Assembly: GCA_963789885.1 (NCBI GenBank)
Contig: CAWBNB010000032.1
Coordinates: 1-23,178 of the forward strand
Direction of reading: 5' to 3'
DNA length: 23,178 nt
DNA from: DATEDA01 sp963789885
GTDB taxonomy: Bacteria > Pseudomonadota > Gammaproteobacteria > Burkholderiales > SG8-39
Shown here: in pieces, positions 9,788 to 18,241 of the stretch
Numbering within the stretch: the first letter of the stretch is position 1
Layout: every line of letters begins with the position of its first letter
The notes under the pieces: generated by a model
Told to the model about the DNA's origin: nothing
What the model saw: the letters and a program-made list of their open reading frames with translations, nothing else
Database searches by the model: none
Translations under genes and position numbers: made by a program

Positions 9788-10759
9788 ATGAGCGGGGGAG
9801 CGGACGTCAAGCCCTACCACGAGCTGCGCAAGGCCACCGCCGCGCGCGACCGCGGGCTGCGCGAGAAGGTCATGTCCCTGGAGGAGGCGGCGTCCCTCGT
9901 CAACAACGGCGATCATGTCGCGATCGGCGGCTGCACCATGTCGCGCACGCCGATCGCGATGATCTGGGCGCTGATCCGCGCCGGGCGGAAGAACCTCAAG
10001 GTGTCGCGCTCGATCGTCTCGACCGAGGGCGACCTGCTGTTCGCTTCGGGCGCGGCGAACCACATCATGACCAGCTGGTTCAGCCAGGGGATCGTGTGGG
10101 GCGTCTCGAAAGTGATGCGGCACTACACCGAGAAGAAGCTCGCCCGCTTCGAGGAGTGGAGCCACATGTCGATGGGGCTGCGCTACCGCGCCGGCGCGAT
10201 GGGCGTGCCGTTCATGGCGACCCGCGCGATGATCGGCTCGGACGTCGGGCGCCAGGTCGAGGACCAGGTCAAGCCGATGACCTGCCCGTTCACCGGCGAG
10301 CCGCTGCTGCTGCTCCCGGCGCTCAATCCGGAGGTCGCGCTCATCCACGTGCAGCGCGCCGACCGCTACGGCAACGCGCAGATCGACGGCCTGCAGTTCA
10401 TGGACATCGACATCGCGATGGCCGCGAACCGCGTCATCCTCACGACCGAGCGCCTGATCTCGAACGACCAGATCCGCCGCACGCCCGACCGGACGCGGAT
10501 CCCGTTCTTCACCGTCGACGCGGTGGTGGAAGTGCCTTACGGGAGCGCGCCGCACGAATGCTACGGGCTGTACGAGCCGTTCTTCGGCCACCTCGACTAC
10601 TACGCGGGTCTCACCGCGAAGGACACCGCGGCCTCGGCGCTGCGCTATCTCGACGAGTACTATCGCGCCCCGGCGAGCTGGTCGGACTATCTCGCGAAGA
10701 TCGGCATCGACGCCGTTCTCGACGCGAGCCGGCGCGGGCGGAGCATCTTCAATGACTGA
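9788..10759 (+). CDS. Type I CoA-transferase subunit A (glutaconate CoA-transferase GctA-like)
   Basis: A 323-residue alpha subunit of a family I CoA-transferase. Visible marks are LVNNGDHVAIGGCTMSRTPI near the N-terminus, a conserved glycine turn common to these enzymes, and ALNPEVALIHVQRADRYGNA, typical of GctA and related alpha subunits. These enzymes move CoA between acyl-CoA and a free acid. The ATG at 9788 follows GGGAGGA, and the stop overlaps the beta-subunit start by 8 bases, so the two are translationally coupled and probably form an alpha/beta complex. Relatives such as IpdA have become ring-cleaving hydrolases; the beta subunit here keeps the catalytic Glu, which favours true CoA transfer. 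The acid activated is not known. Confidence 0.88.
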   Translation: MSGGADVKPYHELRKATAARDRGLREKVMSLEEAASLVNNGDHVAIGGCTMSRTPIAMIWALIRAGRKNLKVSRSIVSTEGDLLFASGAANHIMTSWFSQGIVWGVSKVMRHYTEKKLARFEEWSHMSMGLRYRAGAMGVPFMATRAMIGSDVGRQVEDQVKPMTCPFTGEPLLLLPALNPEVALIHVQRADRYGNAQIDGLQFMDIDIAMAANRVILTTERLISNDQIRRTPDRTRIPFFTVDAVVEVPYGSAPHECYGLYEPFFGHLDYYAGLTAKDTAASALRYLDEYYRAPASWSDYLAKIGIDAVLDASRRGRSIFND

Positions 10760-11522
10760 GCACGCGGGCTACACCTCGTCCGAGCTGCTCGCGGTCATGG
10801 CCGCGCGCATGCTCAAGGACGGGCAGACGGTGTTCGCGGGCGTCGGCATCCCGCTGCTCGCGGCGACGCTCGCGCAGCGCCTGCACGCGCCGACGCTGAC
10901 CATCCTTTTCGAGGGCGGCGTGATCGGGCCGTTCGTCGTGCCGGGGGAGCTGCCGCCGTCCACCAACGAGCAGCGCTGCACGCGCCGCGCGAACATGGTG
11001 CTGCCGATCACCGACGTCCTGCTGCTGCTGCAGCGCGGCTACGTCGACGTCGGCTTCATGGGCGGCGCGCAGATCGACCGCTTCGGCAACCTGAACAGCT
11101 CGTTCATCGGCGATCCGTCGTCGCCGGCGATCCGGCTGCCCGGCACCGGCGGCGGCAACGACATCTCCTCGCTCACCCAGATGATCGTGGCGATGAAGCA
11201 CGAGAAGCGCCGCTTCGTGCCGAAGGTCGACTTCATCACCAGCCCGGGCTTCATCGACGGCCGCAACACGCGCGCGGAACGCGGCCTCATCTCCGGCGGG
11301 ATGTGGCGCGTGGTCACCGACCTCGCGCTCATGGGCTTCGACGAGGTGAGCCGCGAGATGCGCGTGCTCGCCCTCCATCCGGGCGTCACGCCGGAGCAGG
11401 TCCAGGACGCGACCGGCTTCGACCTGCACATCGACCAGCGGGTCGAGCGCACCGCGCCACCGCATGCGGACGAGCTGGCGGTGGTGCGCGAGCTCGACCC
11501 CGAGCGTCTCTACACGGCCTGA
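10752..11522 (+). CDS. Type I CoA-transferase subunit B (GctB-like)
   Basis: A 256-residue beta subunit. Glu54, in ILFEGGVIGP, falls at the position of the catalytic Glu of glutaconate CoA-transferase beta, which forms the glutamyl-CoA thioester. IpdB-type hydrolases have lost this residue, so its presence suggests real transferase chemistry. Other family stretches are VFAGVGIPLLAATLA, VDVGFMGGAQIDRFGNLNSS and GTGGGNDISSL. It starts at 10752, inside the last codons of the alpha gene. The LLM gene follows after 32 bases. Both CoA-transferase genes are intact. Confidence 0.9.
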   Translation: MTEHAGYTSSELLAVMAARMLKDGQTVFAGVGIPLLAATLAQRLHAPTLTILFEGGVIGPFVVPGELPPSTNEQRCTRRANMVLPITDVLLLLQRGYVDVGFMGGAQIDRFGNLNSSFIGDPSSPAIRLPGTGGGNDISSLTQMIVAMKHEKRRFVPKVDFITSPGFIDGRNTRAERGLISGGMWRVVTDLALMGFDEVSREMRVLALHPGVTPEQVQDATGFDLHIDQRVERTAPPHADELAVVRELDPERLYTA

Positions 11523-11554
11523 CCCGGCCGGAAACGCACCTACGAGAGGGCACG

Positions 11555-12502
11555 ATGGCGAAGACCGTGTATGGCGTCGCGATGCGCAACTTCACCCGCT
11601 ACCCGGAGATGCCGAGCGCCCAGGGACTGATGGACTACGGCGTGCGCATGGAGCAGCTCGGGTACGAGTCGATCTGGGCCTGGGATCACATCCTGCTCGG
11701 GGTGGAGCCGAACTTCCCGATCATCGAGTCGCTGTCGATCCTCACCGCGGTCGCAGCGCGCACCACGAAGATCAAGCTCGGGACCGGCATCCTCGTTGTG
11801 CCGATGCGCAACCCGGTGATCCTCGCGAAGCAGCTCGCGACGATCGACCTGATCTCGAACGGGCGGCTCCTCGTCGGCGCTGCGGTGGGCTGGTACAAGC
11901 GCGAGTTCATGGCGATGGGGGTCGACTTCCATCAGCGCGGGAAGATCATGGAGCAGTCGCTCGACGTCCTCACGCGGCTGTGGACCGAGGACCGCCTCAC
12001 CGTCGATTTCCCGCCGTACCTCATCAAGGACGCGGTGATGTTCCCGAAACCGGTGCAGAAGCCGCGCCCGCCGATCCTCATCGGCGGCTACGTCGAGGCG
12101 GTGCTGCGCCGCGCCGCGACGAAGGGCGACGGCTGGCTCACTTACTACTACACCGCCGACAGCTTCGCCGCCAACTGGGCGCGGATCCGCGGGTTCGCCG
12201 AGGAGGCGGGGCGCAACCCCGACGAGCTCCAGTCGACCAACCAGCTGCCGATCGCGGTCGGCCCGCGTGCGAAGGTGGAGGGCCCGATGCGCGAGTGGCT
12301 GCAGACCGAGTGGGACTACGCCGCGTGGTCCGAGTCGACCGCCGAGAGTGCGATCATGGGCACGGTGGACGAGTGCGTGGAGCAGCTGCTGAAGCACGTC
12401 CGGACCGGGATCGACCGGATCATCTTCGTGCCGTACCGCTACCAGGACGATCAGCTCGAGATCATCGCGAAGGAGATCATCCCGCGGCTGCGCAGCGCCT
12501 AA
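11555..12502 (+). CDS. LLM-class oxidoreductase, probably F420-dependent
   Basis: A 315-residue luciferase-like (TIM-barrel) oxidoreductase. Marks include YESIWAWDHILLG, LGTGILVVPMRNPVILAKQL followed by TIDLISNGRLLVGAAVGWYK, and the later PPILIGGYVEAVLRRAA. This pattern is found in the subgroup annotated as F420-dependent rather than in FMN luciferases. The cofactor call is supported by a complete F420 synthesis operon 3 kb away that appears to share an operator. The ATG at 11555 follows GAGAGGG. It closes the PLP enzyme/CoA-transferase operon. Its TAA overlaps the pxpC stop on the other strand. Possible roles are reduction of a double bond or imine, or oxidation of an alcohol; the substrate is not known. 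Confidence 0.87.
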   Translation: MAKTVYGVAMRNFTRYPEMPSAQGLMDYGVRMEQLGYESIWAWDHILLGVEPNFPIIESLSILTAVAARTTKIKLGTGILVVPMRNPVILAKQLATIDLISNGRLLVGAAVGWYKREFMAMGVDFHQRGKIMEQSLDVLTRLWTEDRLTVDFPPYLIKDAVMFPKPVQKPRPPILIGGYVEAVLRRAATKGDGWLTYYYTADSFAANWARIRGFAEEAGRNPDELQSTNQLPIAVGPRAKVEGPMREWLQTEWDYAAWSESTAESAIMGTVDECVEQLLKHVRTGIDRIIFVPYRYQDDQLEIIAKEIIPRLRSA

Positions 12503-13456
12503 CGCGCGCCGAGCCGGCTTCGAAGCGCCGCCAGCCGCGCTTCCAGCGCGCGCCGCGCGGCCTCGGCAGCCTCCACGCTGATCGCCTCGAACCCGATGGT
12601 CCCGCCCGGACGCAGGCGGCCGAGCGACGGGACGTCGGCGGATGCCACGGTGGCGATCTTCGGGTAGCCGCCGGTCGTGGGTCGATCGGCGAGCAGGATG
12701 ATCGGCAGCCCGTTCCCCGGCACCTGGATCGAGCCCGGCGCGGTGCCGTCGGAGACGATGTTGAATCCCTTCGCGTGCTCGAGCGCGGGACCTTCGAGGC
12801 GCATGCCCATGCGGTCCGACTGGCGCGAGACGGTGTAGGCGGACTCGACGAGTGTCTGCCTCGCGCGCTCGGTGAAGTGATCGTCCTGCGGACCGAACAC
12901 GACGCGTACGCGCGCCGGCGGCGCGAGGTCCCACTTCGGGGCCCGGCGCTCCGCGACGCTCGGGTGCGCTCGCCGCCGCGAGCGGGAGCGCGTCGCCCTT
13001 TTTCAGGGACCGGCCGTCGATCCCGCCGAGCCCGGCGCGCGCGAACGTCGAGAGGCTGCCGAGGTCGCCCGGCAGCGCGAAGCCGCCCTCGACGGCGAGG
13101 TACGCGACGAGCGTCGTGTCGCACGGCCCGATCGTCAGCCGGTCGCCGCGCGCGAGGCGCACGCTCTGCCCGGCGGGAACGGTCCGCCCGGCGCCGCCCG
13201 CCGCGATCACTTCCAGCGCGGCGCCGACCGTCGCGACACGCACGCTGTCGGCCGCCACCGCGAGCGTCGGACCGCGATAGAACATCTCGAGCGCCGCCGT
13301 GGCGTCCGGGTTTCCGACCACCGCGTTGGCGATGCGCAGGCTCACGGTGTCGAGCGCGCCGGACACCGGAACGCCGTAGCGCTGCTGCCCGTACCGCCCG
13401 AGATCCTGGAGCATGCAGATCGAGCTGGACGCGACGACCTGGAGGGCGCCGGTCAT
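12499..13456 (-). CDS. pxpC: 5-oxoprolinase subunit PxpC (biotin-dependent carboxyltransferase-like, KipA), frameshifted
   Basis: Repaired, this is a PxpC/KipA protein of about 319 residues, the normal size. The N-terminal part has MLQDLGRYGQQRYGVPVSGALD and AYLAVEGGF. The C-terminal part has VVFGPQDDHFTERA, then PGNGLPIILLADRPTTGGYP and the metal/substrate region KIATVASADVPSLG. These halves are in different frames. One extra base in the run at 12962-12964 explains this; removing it joins LPLAAASAP to SVAERRAPKWDL. PxpC acts with PxpA and PxpB in ATP-dependent opening of 5-oxoproline, and distant members may act on other lactams. It starts inside the pxpB stop (ATGA, 4-base overlap) and its stop overlaps the LLM stop on the other strand. 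Confidence 0.88.
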
Positions 13457-14178
13457 GCGTCCTGCGCCTCGAGCGCCCACTCGCCCGCGGCGGCCCGCTG
13501 CGCGAGCCGGTCGAACTCGTCCATGCGGATCGGCGCGAAGCGCACCTTGTCGCCGGGCGCGAGTACGGCGGGCGGGTTGCGGCGCCGGTTCCACAGCGAC
13601 GCCGGCGTGCGTCCGAGGATGTGCCACCCGCCCGGGCTCTGCAGTGTGTACACGGCCGTCATGGTGGTCGCGATCGCCACCGACCCGGGCGGCACCTGCG
13701 TGCGCGGGTTCTCGCGGCGGGGGAGCGCGAGGCGCGCCGGCAGATCGCCCATGTACGGATAGCCCGGCAGGAACCCGATCATGTAGACGTGATAGATCGT
13801 CGTGCTGTGCTGCTCGACCACCTCCGCTGGCGTGAGGCCGGTGCGCGTGGCGACCTCCTCGAGGTCGAGCGCGAACGCCGGGTCGTAGCACACCGGGATG
13901 GTCCAGCGGCGGGCCGGCGCGCGCCTGCCCTCGAGCCCGTCGAGCAGCGGCTCGATCCGGCGCGCGAGCTCGGCGCGCGAGGTGCGCAGGGGATCGTAGT
14001 GCACCATCAGCGAGCGGAACGTCGGCAGCAGCTCGACGACGCCGGCGAGGGCGGCGCGCGCGAGGCGCTCGTGGAGCGCGAGCACGCGCTCGCTCGTCAC
14101 CCGGTCGATGCGCTCGCCGAACTCCACCGCGAGGGCGGTGTCGCCGCTGGAAAGGAGCCTGACCTGGGGATCGGACAC
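13453..14178 (-). CDS. pxpB: 5-oxoprolinase subunit PxpB (KipI-like)
   Basis: A 241-residue PxpB/KipI protein of normal length. The diagnostic segment is YMIGFLPGYPYMGDLPARL followed by PRRENPRTQVPPGSVAIA and LQSPGGWHILGRTP, found in all KipI/PxpB proteins. It forms the PxpBC complex that activates and opens the lactam ring delivered with PxpA. The start is a GTG at 14178 with GGAAG upstream. Its TGA overlaps the pxpC ATG. The partner pxpA lies on the opposite strand across a 135-base gap carrying the shared operator, so the three subunits are split into divergent units instead of the usual single operon. Confidence 0.94.
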   Translation of the reverse strand: MSDPQVRLLSSGDTALAVEFGERIDRVTSERVLALHERLARAALAGVVELLPTFRSLMVHYDPLRTSRAELARRIEPLLDGLEGRRAPARRWTIPVCYDPAFALDLEEVATRTGLTPAEVVEQHSTTIYHVYMIGFLPGYPYMGDLPARLALPRRENPRTQVPPGSVAIATTMTAVYTLQSPGGWHILGRTPASLWNRRRNPPAVLAPGDKVRFAPIRMDEFDRLAQRAAAGEWALEAQDA

Positions 14179-14229
14179 TCGGTCTTCCGGAGGGACTTCC
14201 CGAAGCGCGCCGCGACGCGGGCGTCAGTG

Positions 14230-14248
14230 GTTCTAAATATAGTACCAT
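14230..14248. promoter_or_regulatory. Putative GntR operator, copy 2, before the pxpA-F420 operon
   Basis: GTTCTA-AATA-TAGTAC plus CAT matches the element at 8229-8247 at 15 of 19 positions, with the same arm length and spacer (one mismatch between arms here). It contains TATAGT, a 5 of 6 match to a -10 box for the plus strand, so a bound repressor could block transcription of pxpA and the F420 genes. It lies between the divergent pxpB and pxpA starts. Confidence 0.6.
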
Positions 14249-14313
14249 CCGATCGACGCCCGCCGCGGTGCCGGCGGCTCTTTTGCAGCGTTTCCTGGAG
14301 CGGAGACCCGACC

Positions 14314-15093
14314 ATGGCCCAGCAGATCAACCTCAACGCCGACATCGCCGAGAGCTGGGGCGCCTATTCCATCGGCAACGACGCCCCGCTGGTGAAGATC
14401 ATCCGCTCGGCGAACGTCGCCTGCGGCTTCCACGCCGGCGATCCGACCGTGATGCACCGTTTCGTCACGCTCGCCAAGGAGGCGGGCTGCAGCGTCGGCG
14501 CGCACCCGGGGTTCAACGACCTGTGGGGCTTCGGGCGGCGGCGAATCACGATGCGCGCGTCCGATCTCGAGTACATGATCGCCTACCAGATCGGCGCGCT
14601 GCAGGCGATGGCCGCCTATGCGGGGCTCAAGGTGACGCACCTCAAGCCGCACGGCGCGTTGAACAACATGGCGGCCGAGGACCTCGAGTACGCGCTCGCG
14701 ATCGGCCGCGCGATCAAGGCCGTCGACCGGAACATCGTCTACGTCGCGCTGCCGGGGACCGAGATGGAGACGGCCGCGCGCAAGCTCGAGCTGCCGCTCG
14801 CGCGCGAGGGCTTCGCCGACCGGCAGTACGACGACAACGGCAACCTCGCCTCGCGGTCGATCCCCGGCACGGTGTTGAAGGACCCGGCGAAGGCCGTCGA
14901 GCAGGTCCTGCGCATGGTGCGCGAGGGCGAGATCGTGTCGCGCACCGGGAAGACGATCAAGGTCCAGGTCGAGACCATCTGCGTGCACGGCGACGAGCCG
15001 ACCGCGGTCGACGTGGCGGGCGCGGTGCGCAGCCGCCTCGAGCAGGAGGGCATCCAGGTCGTGCCGCTCGACAAGATGAAGCTCGCGAGCTGA
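14314..15093 (+). CDS. pxpA: 5-oxoprolinase subunit PxpA (LamB/YcsF family)
   Basis: A 259-residue LamB/YcsF protein. Family marks are INLNADIAESWGAY (usual DLNADLGEGFG), SANVACGFHAGDPTVM, the start VGAHPGFNDLWGFGRRRI, and THLKPHGALNNMA; the C-terminal ICVHGDEPTAV is also typical. The His and Asp residues of these segments form the putative metal/substrate site. AESWGAY instead of GEGFG puts it in a divergent branch, so the ligand may not be 5-oxoproline itself. ATG 14314 has GGAG nine bases upstream. The next gene begins 10 bases after its stop, so it shares a transcript with the F420 genes, which is not usual for pxpA. Confidence 0.93.
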   Translation: MAQQINLNADIAESWGAYSIGNDAPLVKIIRSANVACGFHAGDPTVMHRFVTLAKEAGCSVGAHPGFNDLWGFGRRRITMRASDLEYMIAYQIGALQAMAAYAGLKVTHLKPHGALNNMAAEDLEYALAIGRAIKAVDRNIVYVALPGTEMETAARKLELPLAREGFADRQYDDNGNLASRSIPGTVLKDPAKAVEQVLRMVREGEIVSRTGKTIKVQVETICVHGDEPTAVDVAGAVRSRLEQEGIQVVPLDKMKLAS

Positions 15094-15103
15094 GCGTCCG
15101 CCG

Positions 15104-15772
15104 ATGAGCGCGGGCAGGCCGACGCTCGCCCTGATCGGCGGGACCGGCGATCTCGGCACCGGCCTTGCGACGCGGTGGGTGGCCGCCGGCTACCCGGTGA
15201 TCATCGGCTCGCGCGAGGCGGCGAAAGCGGCGGAAGCCGCTGGGCGCCTTGCGCCCCCGGCCGGCACACCGGCGCCGCGCGGTCTCGCCAACGCCGCGGC
15301 CGCCGCGGCCGCGGACGTGGTCGTGATCACCGTGCCGTTCGCCTCGCACGAGGCGATCCTCGCGGAGATCCGCGAATCCGTCGCCGGCAAGGTCGTCATC
15401 GACACGACCGTTCCGCTCGTGCCGCCGAGGGTCGCGCGCGTGCAGCTGCCGCCGGACGATTCGGCGGCGGTCGCGGCGCAGAAGGCGCTCGGCGAGGCCG
15501 CGCGCGTCGTCTCGGCGTTCCACAACGTGGCCGCGCTCAAGCTGCAGAAGGGCGAGCCGATCGACTGCGACGTGCTCGTGTTCGGCGACAGGCCCGAGGA
15601 CCGCGAGGTCGCGATCCGCCTCGCGGAGGCGGCCGGCCTGCGCGCGCTGCACGCCGGGCCGCTCGCGAACTCCGCCGCGGCCGAGGCGCTCACCTCGGTG
15701 CTGATCGGGATCAACCGGACCTACAAGGTCGAAGGCGCGGGGATCCGGATCACCGGCATCCGGCCGGGCTGA
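15104..15772 (+). CDS. npdG: F420-dependent NADP oxidoreductase (Fno/NpdG)
   Basis: A 222-residue enzyme that passes hydride between NADPH and F420, and so makes F420H2 for dependent enzymes. The N-terminal Rossmann motif is LALIGGTGDLGTGLATRW, with GSRE after the second strand as expected for NADP binding. The C-terminal F420 region TSVLIGINRTYKVEGAGIRITG is close to the family consensus. It starts 10 bases after pxpA and is followed after 39 bases by fbiC. In picrate and dinitrophenol degraders a gene of this kind supplies reduced F420 to a degradative reductase, and the LLM protein at 11555 may be the user here. Confidence 0.93.
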   Translation: MSAGRPTLALIGGTGDLGTGLATRWVAAGYPVIIGSREAAKAAEAAGRLAPPAGTPAPRGLANAAAAAAADVVVITVPFASHEAILAEIRESVAGKVVIDTTVPLVPPRVARVQLPPDDSAAVAAQKALGEAARVVSAFHNVAALKLQKGEPIDCDVLVFGDRPEDREVAIRLAEAAGLRALHAGPLANSAAAEALTSVLIGINRTYKVEGAGIRITGIRPG

Positions 15773-15781
15773 CGCTACAAT
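15771..15781 (+). promoter_or_regulatory. Possible internal -10 element before fbiC
   Basis: TACAAT (15776-15781) just after the npdG stop matches the -10 consensus at 5 of 6 and is followed by a 30-base leader to the fbiC ATG. No good -35 is seen at the right distance, so this is only a candidate for a secondary start allowing basal fbiC expression. Confidence 0.22.
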
Positions 15782-15811
15782 CCCCGAGCCTTCCGACCGG
15801 CGCATCCGACC

Positions 15812-18232
15812 ATGGCGAGCTCCGCGACGTCGCTTTCCCCCGAGCTCGCGGCGCGCGCGGCGGAGGTCCTCGCGGGGCTCGATCGGCTGACGCCGGCGGC
15901 GCTCGCCGCGCAGGCGCGAGCCTTGCGCGAAGCGGGCCACGGCCCGCGCGTGAGCTACTCGCGCAAGGTCTTCATCCCCCTCACGCGCCTCTGCCGGAAC
16001 ACCTGCGGCTACTGCACGTTCGTGCGCGGTCCGAAGCAGGTCGCCTATCCCTACCTCCGGCCGGACGAAGTCCTGGAGATCGCGAGGCTGGGCGCGGCGA
16101 GCGGCTGCAAGGAGGCGCTCTTCACCCTGGGCGATCGGCCGGAATCGGTCCATGCCGCCGCGCGGGCGGCACTCGACCAGCTGGGGTACGGCTCCACGAT
16201 CGAGTATCTCGCCGCGATGTGCGCGCTCGTGCTCGCCGAGACCGGCCTGCTGCCCCACGTCAATGCCGGCGTCCTGTCCGAAGACGAATCGCGCCGCCTG
16301 CGCAAGGTCAGCGTGTCGCAGGGGCTGATGCTCGAGTCGATCGCCGACCGGCTGTGCGAGCCGGGCGGCCCGCACCACGGCTGCCCCGACAAGCTGCCGG
16401 CGGTGCGGCTAGAGGCGGTCGATGCGGCGGGGCGCGCGGGCGTTCCGTTCACCTCGGGCATCCTGATCGGCATCGGCGAGACGCGCCTCGAGCGCGTCGC
16501 GGCGCTCGTCGCGCTGCAGGACGCCCGCGAACGTCACGGCCATCTGCAGGAAGTCATCGTGCAGAACTTCCGCGCGAAGCCGGATACCCGGATGCGCGCC
16601 AGCGATCACGCAGCGTTCGACGACCTTCTCTGGACCGCCGCCGCGGCGCGGGTGATCCTCGGTGCGGAGGCCAACATCCAGGTGCCACCCAACTTGAGCG
16701 AGGCGCGCTTTCCGGAGCTCCTCGAAGCCGGGATCAACGACTGGGGCGGAATCTCCCCGGTCACCGACGATTACGTCAACCCCGAGCACGCATGGCCCTC
16801 GATCGCCGCGCTGGAGCGCGCCACGCGCGCAGCCGGCCTCGTGCCGGTCGAGCGGCTCGCCGTCTATCCCGCGTATGTGCAGGAACCCACCCGGTGGCTC
16901 GATCCGTCGCTCGTGCCGCGAGTGCTGGCGGCGAGCGACAGCGAGGGCTACGCACGGAGCGATTCCTGGAGCCCCGGCGTCGCGGACGTCGCTCCGCCGG
17001 CTACAGCGCGGAGCGCGGCCGGGCGTCACCGTGCGTTCGACGCGGCGCTGGCGCGCGCCGCCGCGGGAAAGTCGCTCGACGGAGCGGGCATCGTGCGGCT
17101 GTTCGAGGCGCGCGAAGGCGCGCTCGAAGCGCTACTCGCCGCGGCGGACGAGCTGCGGGCGGTGGCCGTCGGCGACACGGTGCGGTACGTCGTCAACCGG
17201 AACATCAACTACACCAACATCTGCTCGTTCCGCTGCCGGTTCTGCGCGTTCTCCAAGGGCAAGACCGCGGAGACCCTGCGCGGCCAGCCCTACGACCTCG
17301 CGCTCGAGGAGGTCGCGCGCCGGGTGAAGGAAGCCTGGGCGAGAGGCGCGACCGAAGTCTGCATGCAGGGTGGCATTCATCCCGCCTACACCGGCGACAC
17401 CTACGTCGCGCTGCTGCGCGCCGTGAAGCAGGCGGAGCCGCGCATGCACGTCCACGCGTTCTCGCCGCTCGAGGTGACGCACGGCGCACGCACGCTCGGG
17501 GTGAGCATCGCGGCGTTCCTCGCGCGGCTCCGCGACGAGGGGCTCGGCTCGCTTCCCGGCACCGCGGCCGAGATCCTGGACGACGCGGTGCGCGCACGCA
17601 TCTGCCCCGACAAGCTGGGCGCCGCGGAGTGGCTCGAGGTGATCGAGGCGGCGCACCGGACGGGTCTCCGCACGACCTCGACCATCATGTTCGGTCACGT
17701 CGAGACCCCGTACGCCTGGGCGCGGCACCTCGCCGCGGTGCGCGACCTGCAGGAGCGGACCGGGGGCATCACGGAGTTCGTGCCGCTCCCCTTCGTGCAC
17801 ATGGAAGCGCCGATGTTCCTGAGGGAGGGCGCGCGGCGCGGGCCGACGTGGCGGGAGACACTATTGATGCACGCGGTCGCGCGGCTCGCGCTGCATCCGC
17901 TGATCCCGAACATCCAGGTGTCCTGGGTGAAGCTCGGCCCCGAGGGCGCCGCCGCGTGCCTCGCCGCGGGCGCGAACGACCTCGGCGGCACGCTGATGAA
18001 CGAGAGCATCTCCCGCGCCGCGGGCAACGAGCACGGCGAGGAGCTCCCGCCCGAGGCGATGGAAGCGCTGATCCGCCAGGCGAGGCGTCGCCCCGAGCAG
18101 CGTACGACGCTGTATCGGCCGGTCGACGGGGAGCGGCGGAGCGCGAGCTTCGGCGCCGCGCCGCTCGCGCCGGTCGTGCTGACTCCCGTTCCCCGTCGCG
18201 CCGCGAGCCCAACGACGAGCGCCGCCGCCTGA
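15812..18232 (+). CDS. fbiC: FO synthase, CofG-CofH fusion (FbiC)
   Basis: An 806-residue bifunctional radical-SAM enzyme that joins tyrosine with the flavin precursor 5-amino-6-ribitylaminouracil to build FO, the F420 chromophore. Residues about 45-380 are the CofG half, with CRNTCGYC (Cys61, 65, 68); residues about 450-790 are the CofH half, with CSFRCRFC (Cys471, 475, 478). Both are complete CX3CX2C clusters that hold a 4Fe-4S centre. The CofH half also shows VCMQGGIHP and a typical EFVPLPFVH segment. The length and CofG-then-CofH order match actinobacterial FbiC; many archaea keep two separate proteins. No strong ribosome site precedes ATG 15812. The frame is intact. Confidence 0.96.
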   Translation: MASSATSLSPELAARAAEVLAGLDRLTPAALAAQARALREAGHGPRVSYSRKVFIPLTRLCRNTCGYCTFVRGPKQVAYPYLRPDEVLEIARLGAASGCKEALFTLGDRPESVHAAARAALDQLGYGSTIEYLAAMCALVLAETGLLPHVNAGVLSEDESRRLRKVSVSQGLMLESIADRLCEPGGPHHGCPDKLPAVRLEAVDAAGRAGVPFTSGILIGIGETRLERVAALVALQDARERHGHLQEVIVQNFRAKPDTRMRASDHAAFDDLLWTAAAARVILGAEANIQVPPNLSEARFPELLEAGINDWGGISPVTDDYVNPEHAWPSIAALERATRAAGLVPVERLAVYPAYVQEPTRWLDPSLVPRVLAASDSEGYARSDSWSPGVADVAPPATARSAAGRHRAFDAALARAAAGKSLDGAGIVRLFEAREGALEALLAAADELRAVAVGDTVRYVVNRNINYTNICSFRCRFCAFSKGKTAETLRGQPYDLALEEVARRVKEAWARGATEVCMQGGIHPAYTGDTYVALLRAVKQAEPRMHVHAFSPLEVTHGARTLGVSIAAFLARLRDEGLGSLPGTAAEILDDAVRARICPDKLGAAEWLEVIEAAHRTGLRTTSTIMFGHVETPYAWARHLAAVRDLQERTGGITEFVPLPFVHMEAPMFLREGARRGPTWRETLLMHAVARLALHPLIPNIQVSWVKLGPEGAAACLAAGANDLGGTLMNESISRAAGNEHGEELPPEAMEALIRQARRRPEQRTTLYRPVDGERRSASFGAAPLAPVVLTPVPRRAASPTTSAAA

Positions 18233-18241
18233 GCGGTCCGC

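Noticed and set aside
11464..15093. A 1209-residue plus-strand open frame ending in PxpA
   Set aside because: Only the last 259 residues (from 14314) are PxpA. The upstream part is out-of-frame text over the LLM gene and antisense to pxpBC, a common effect of high GC.
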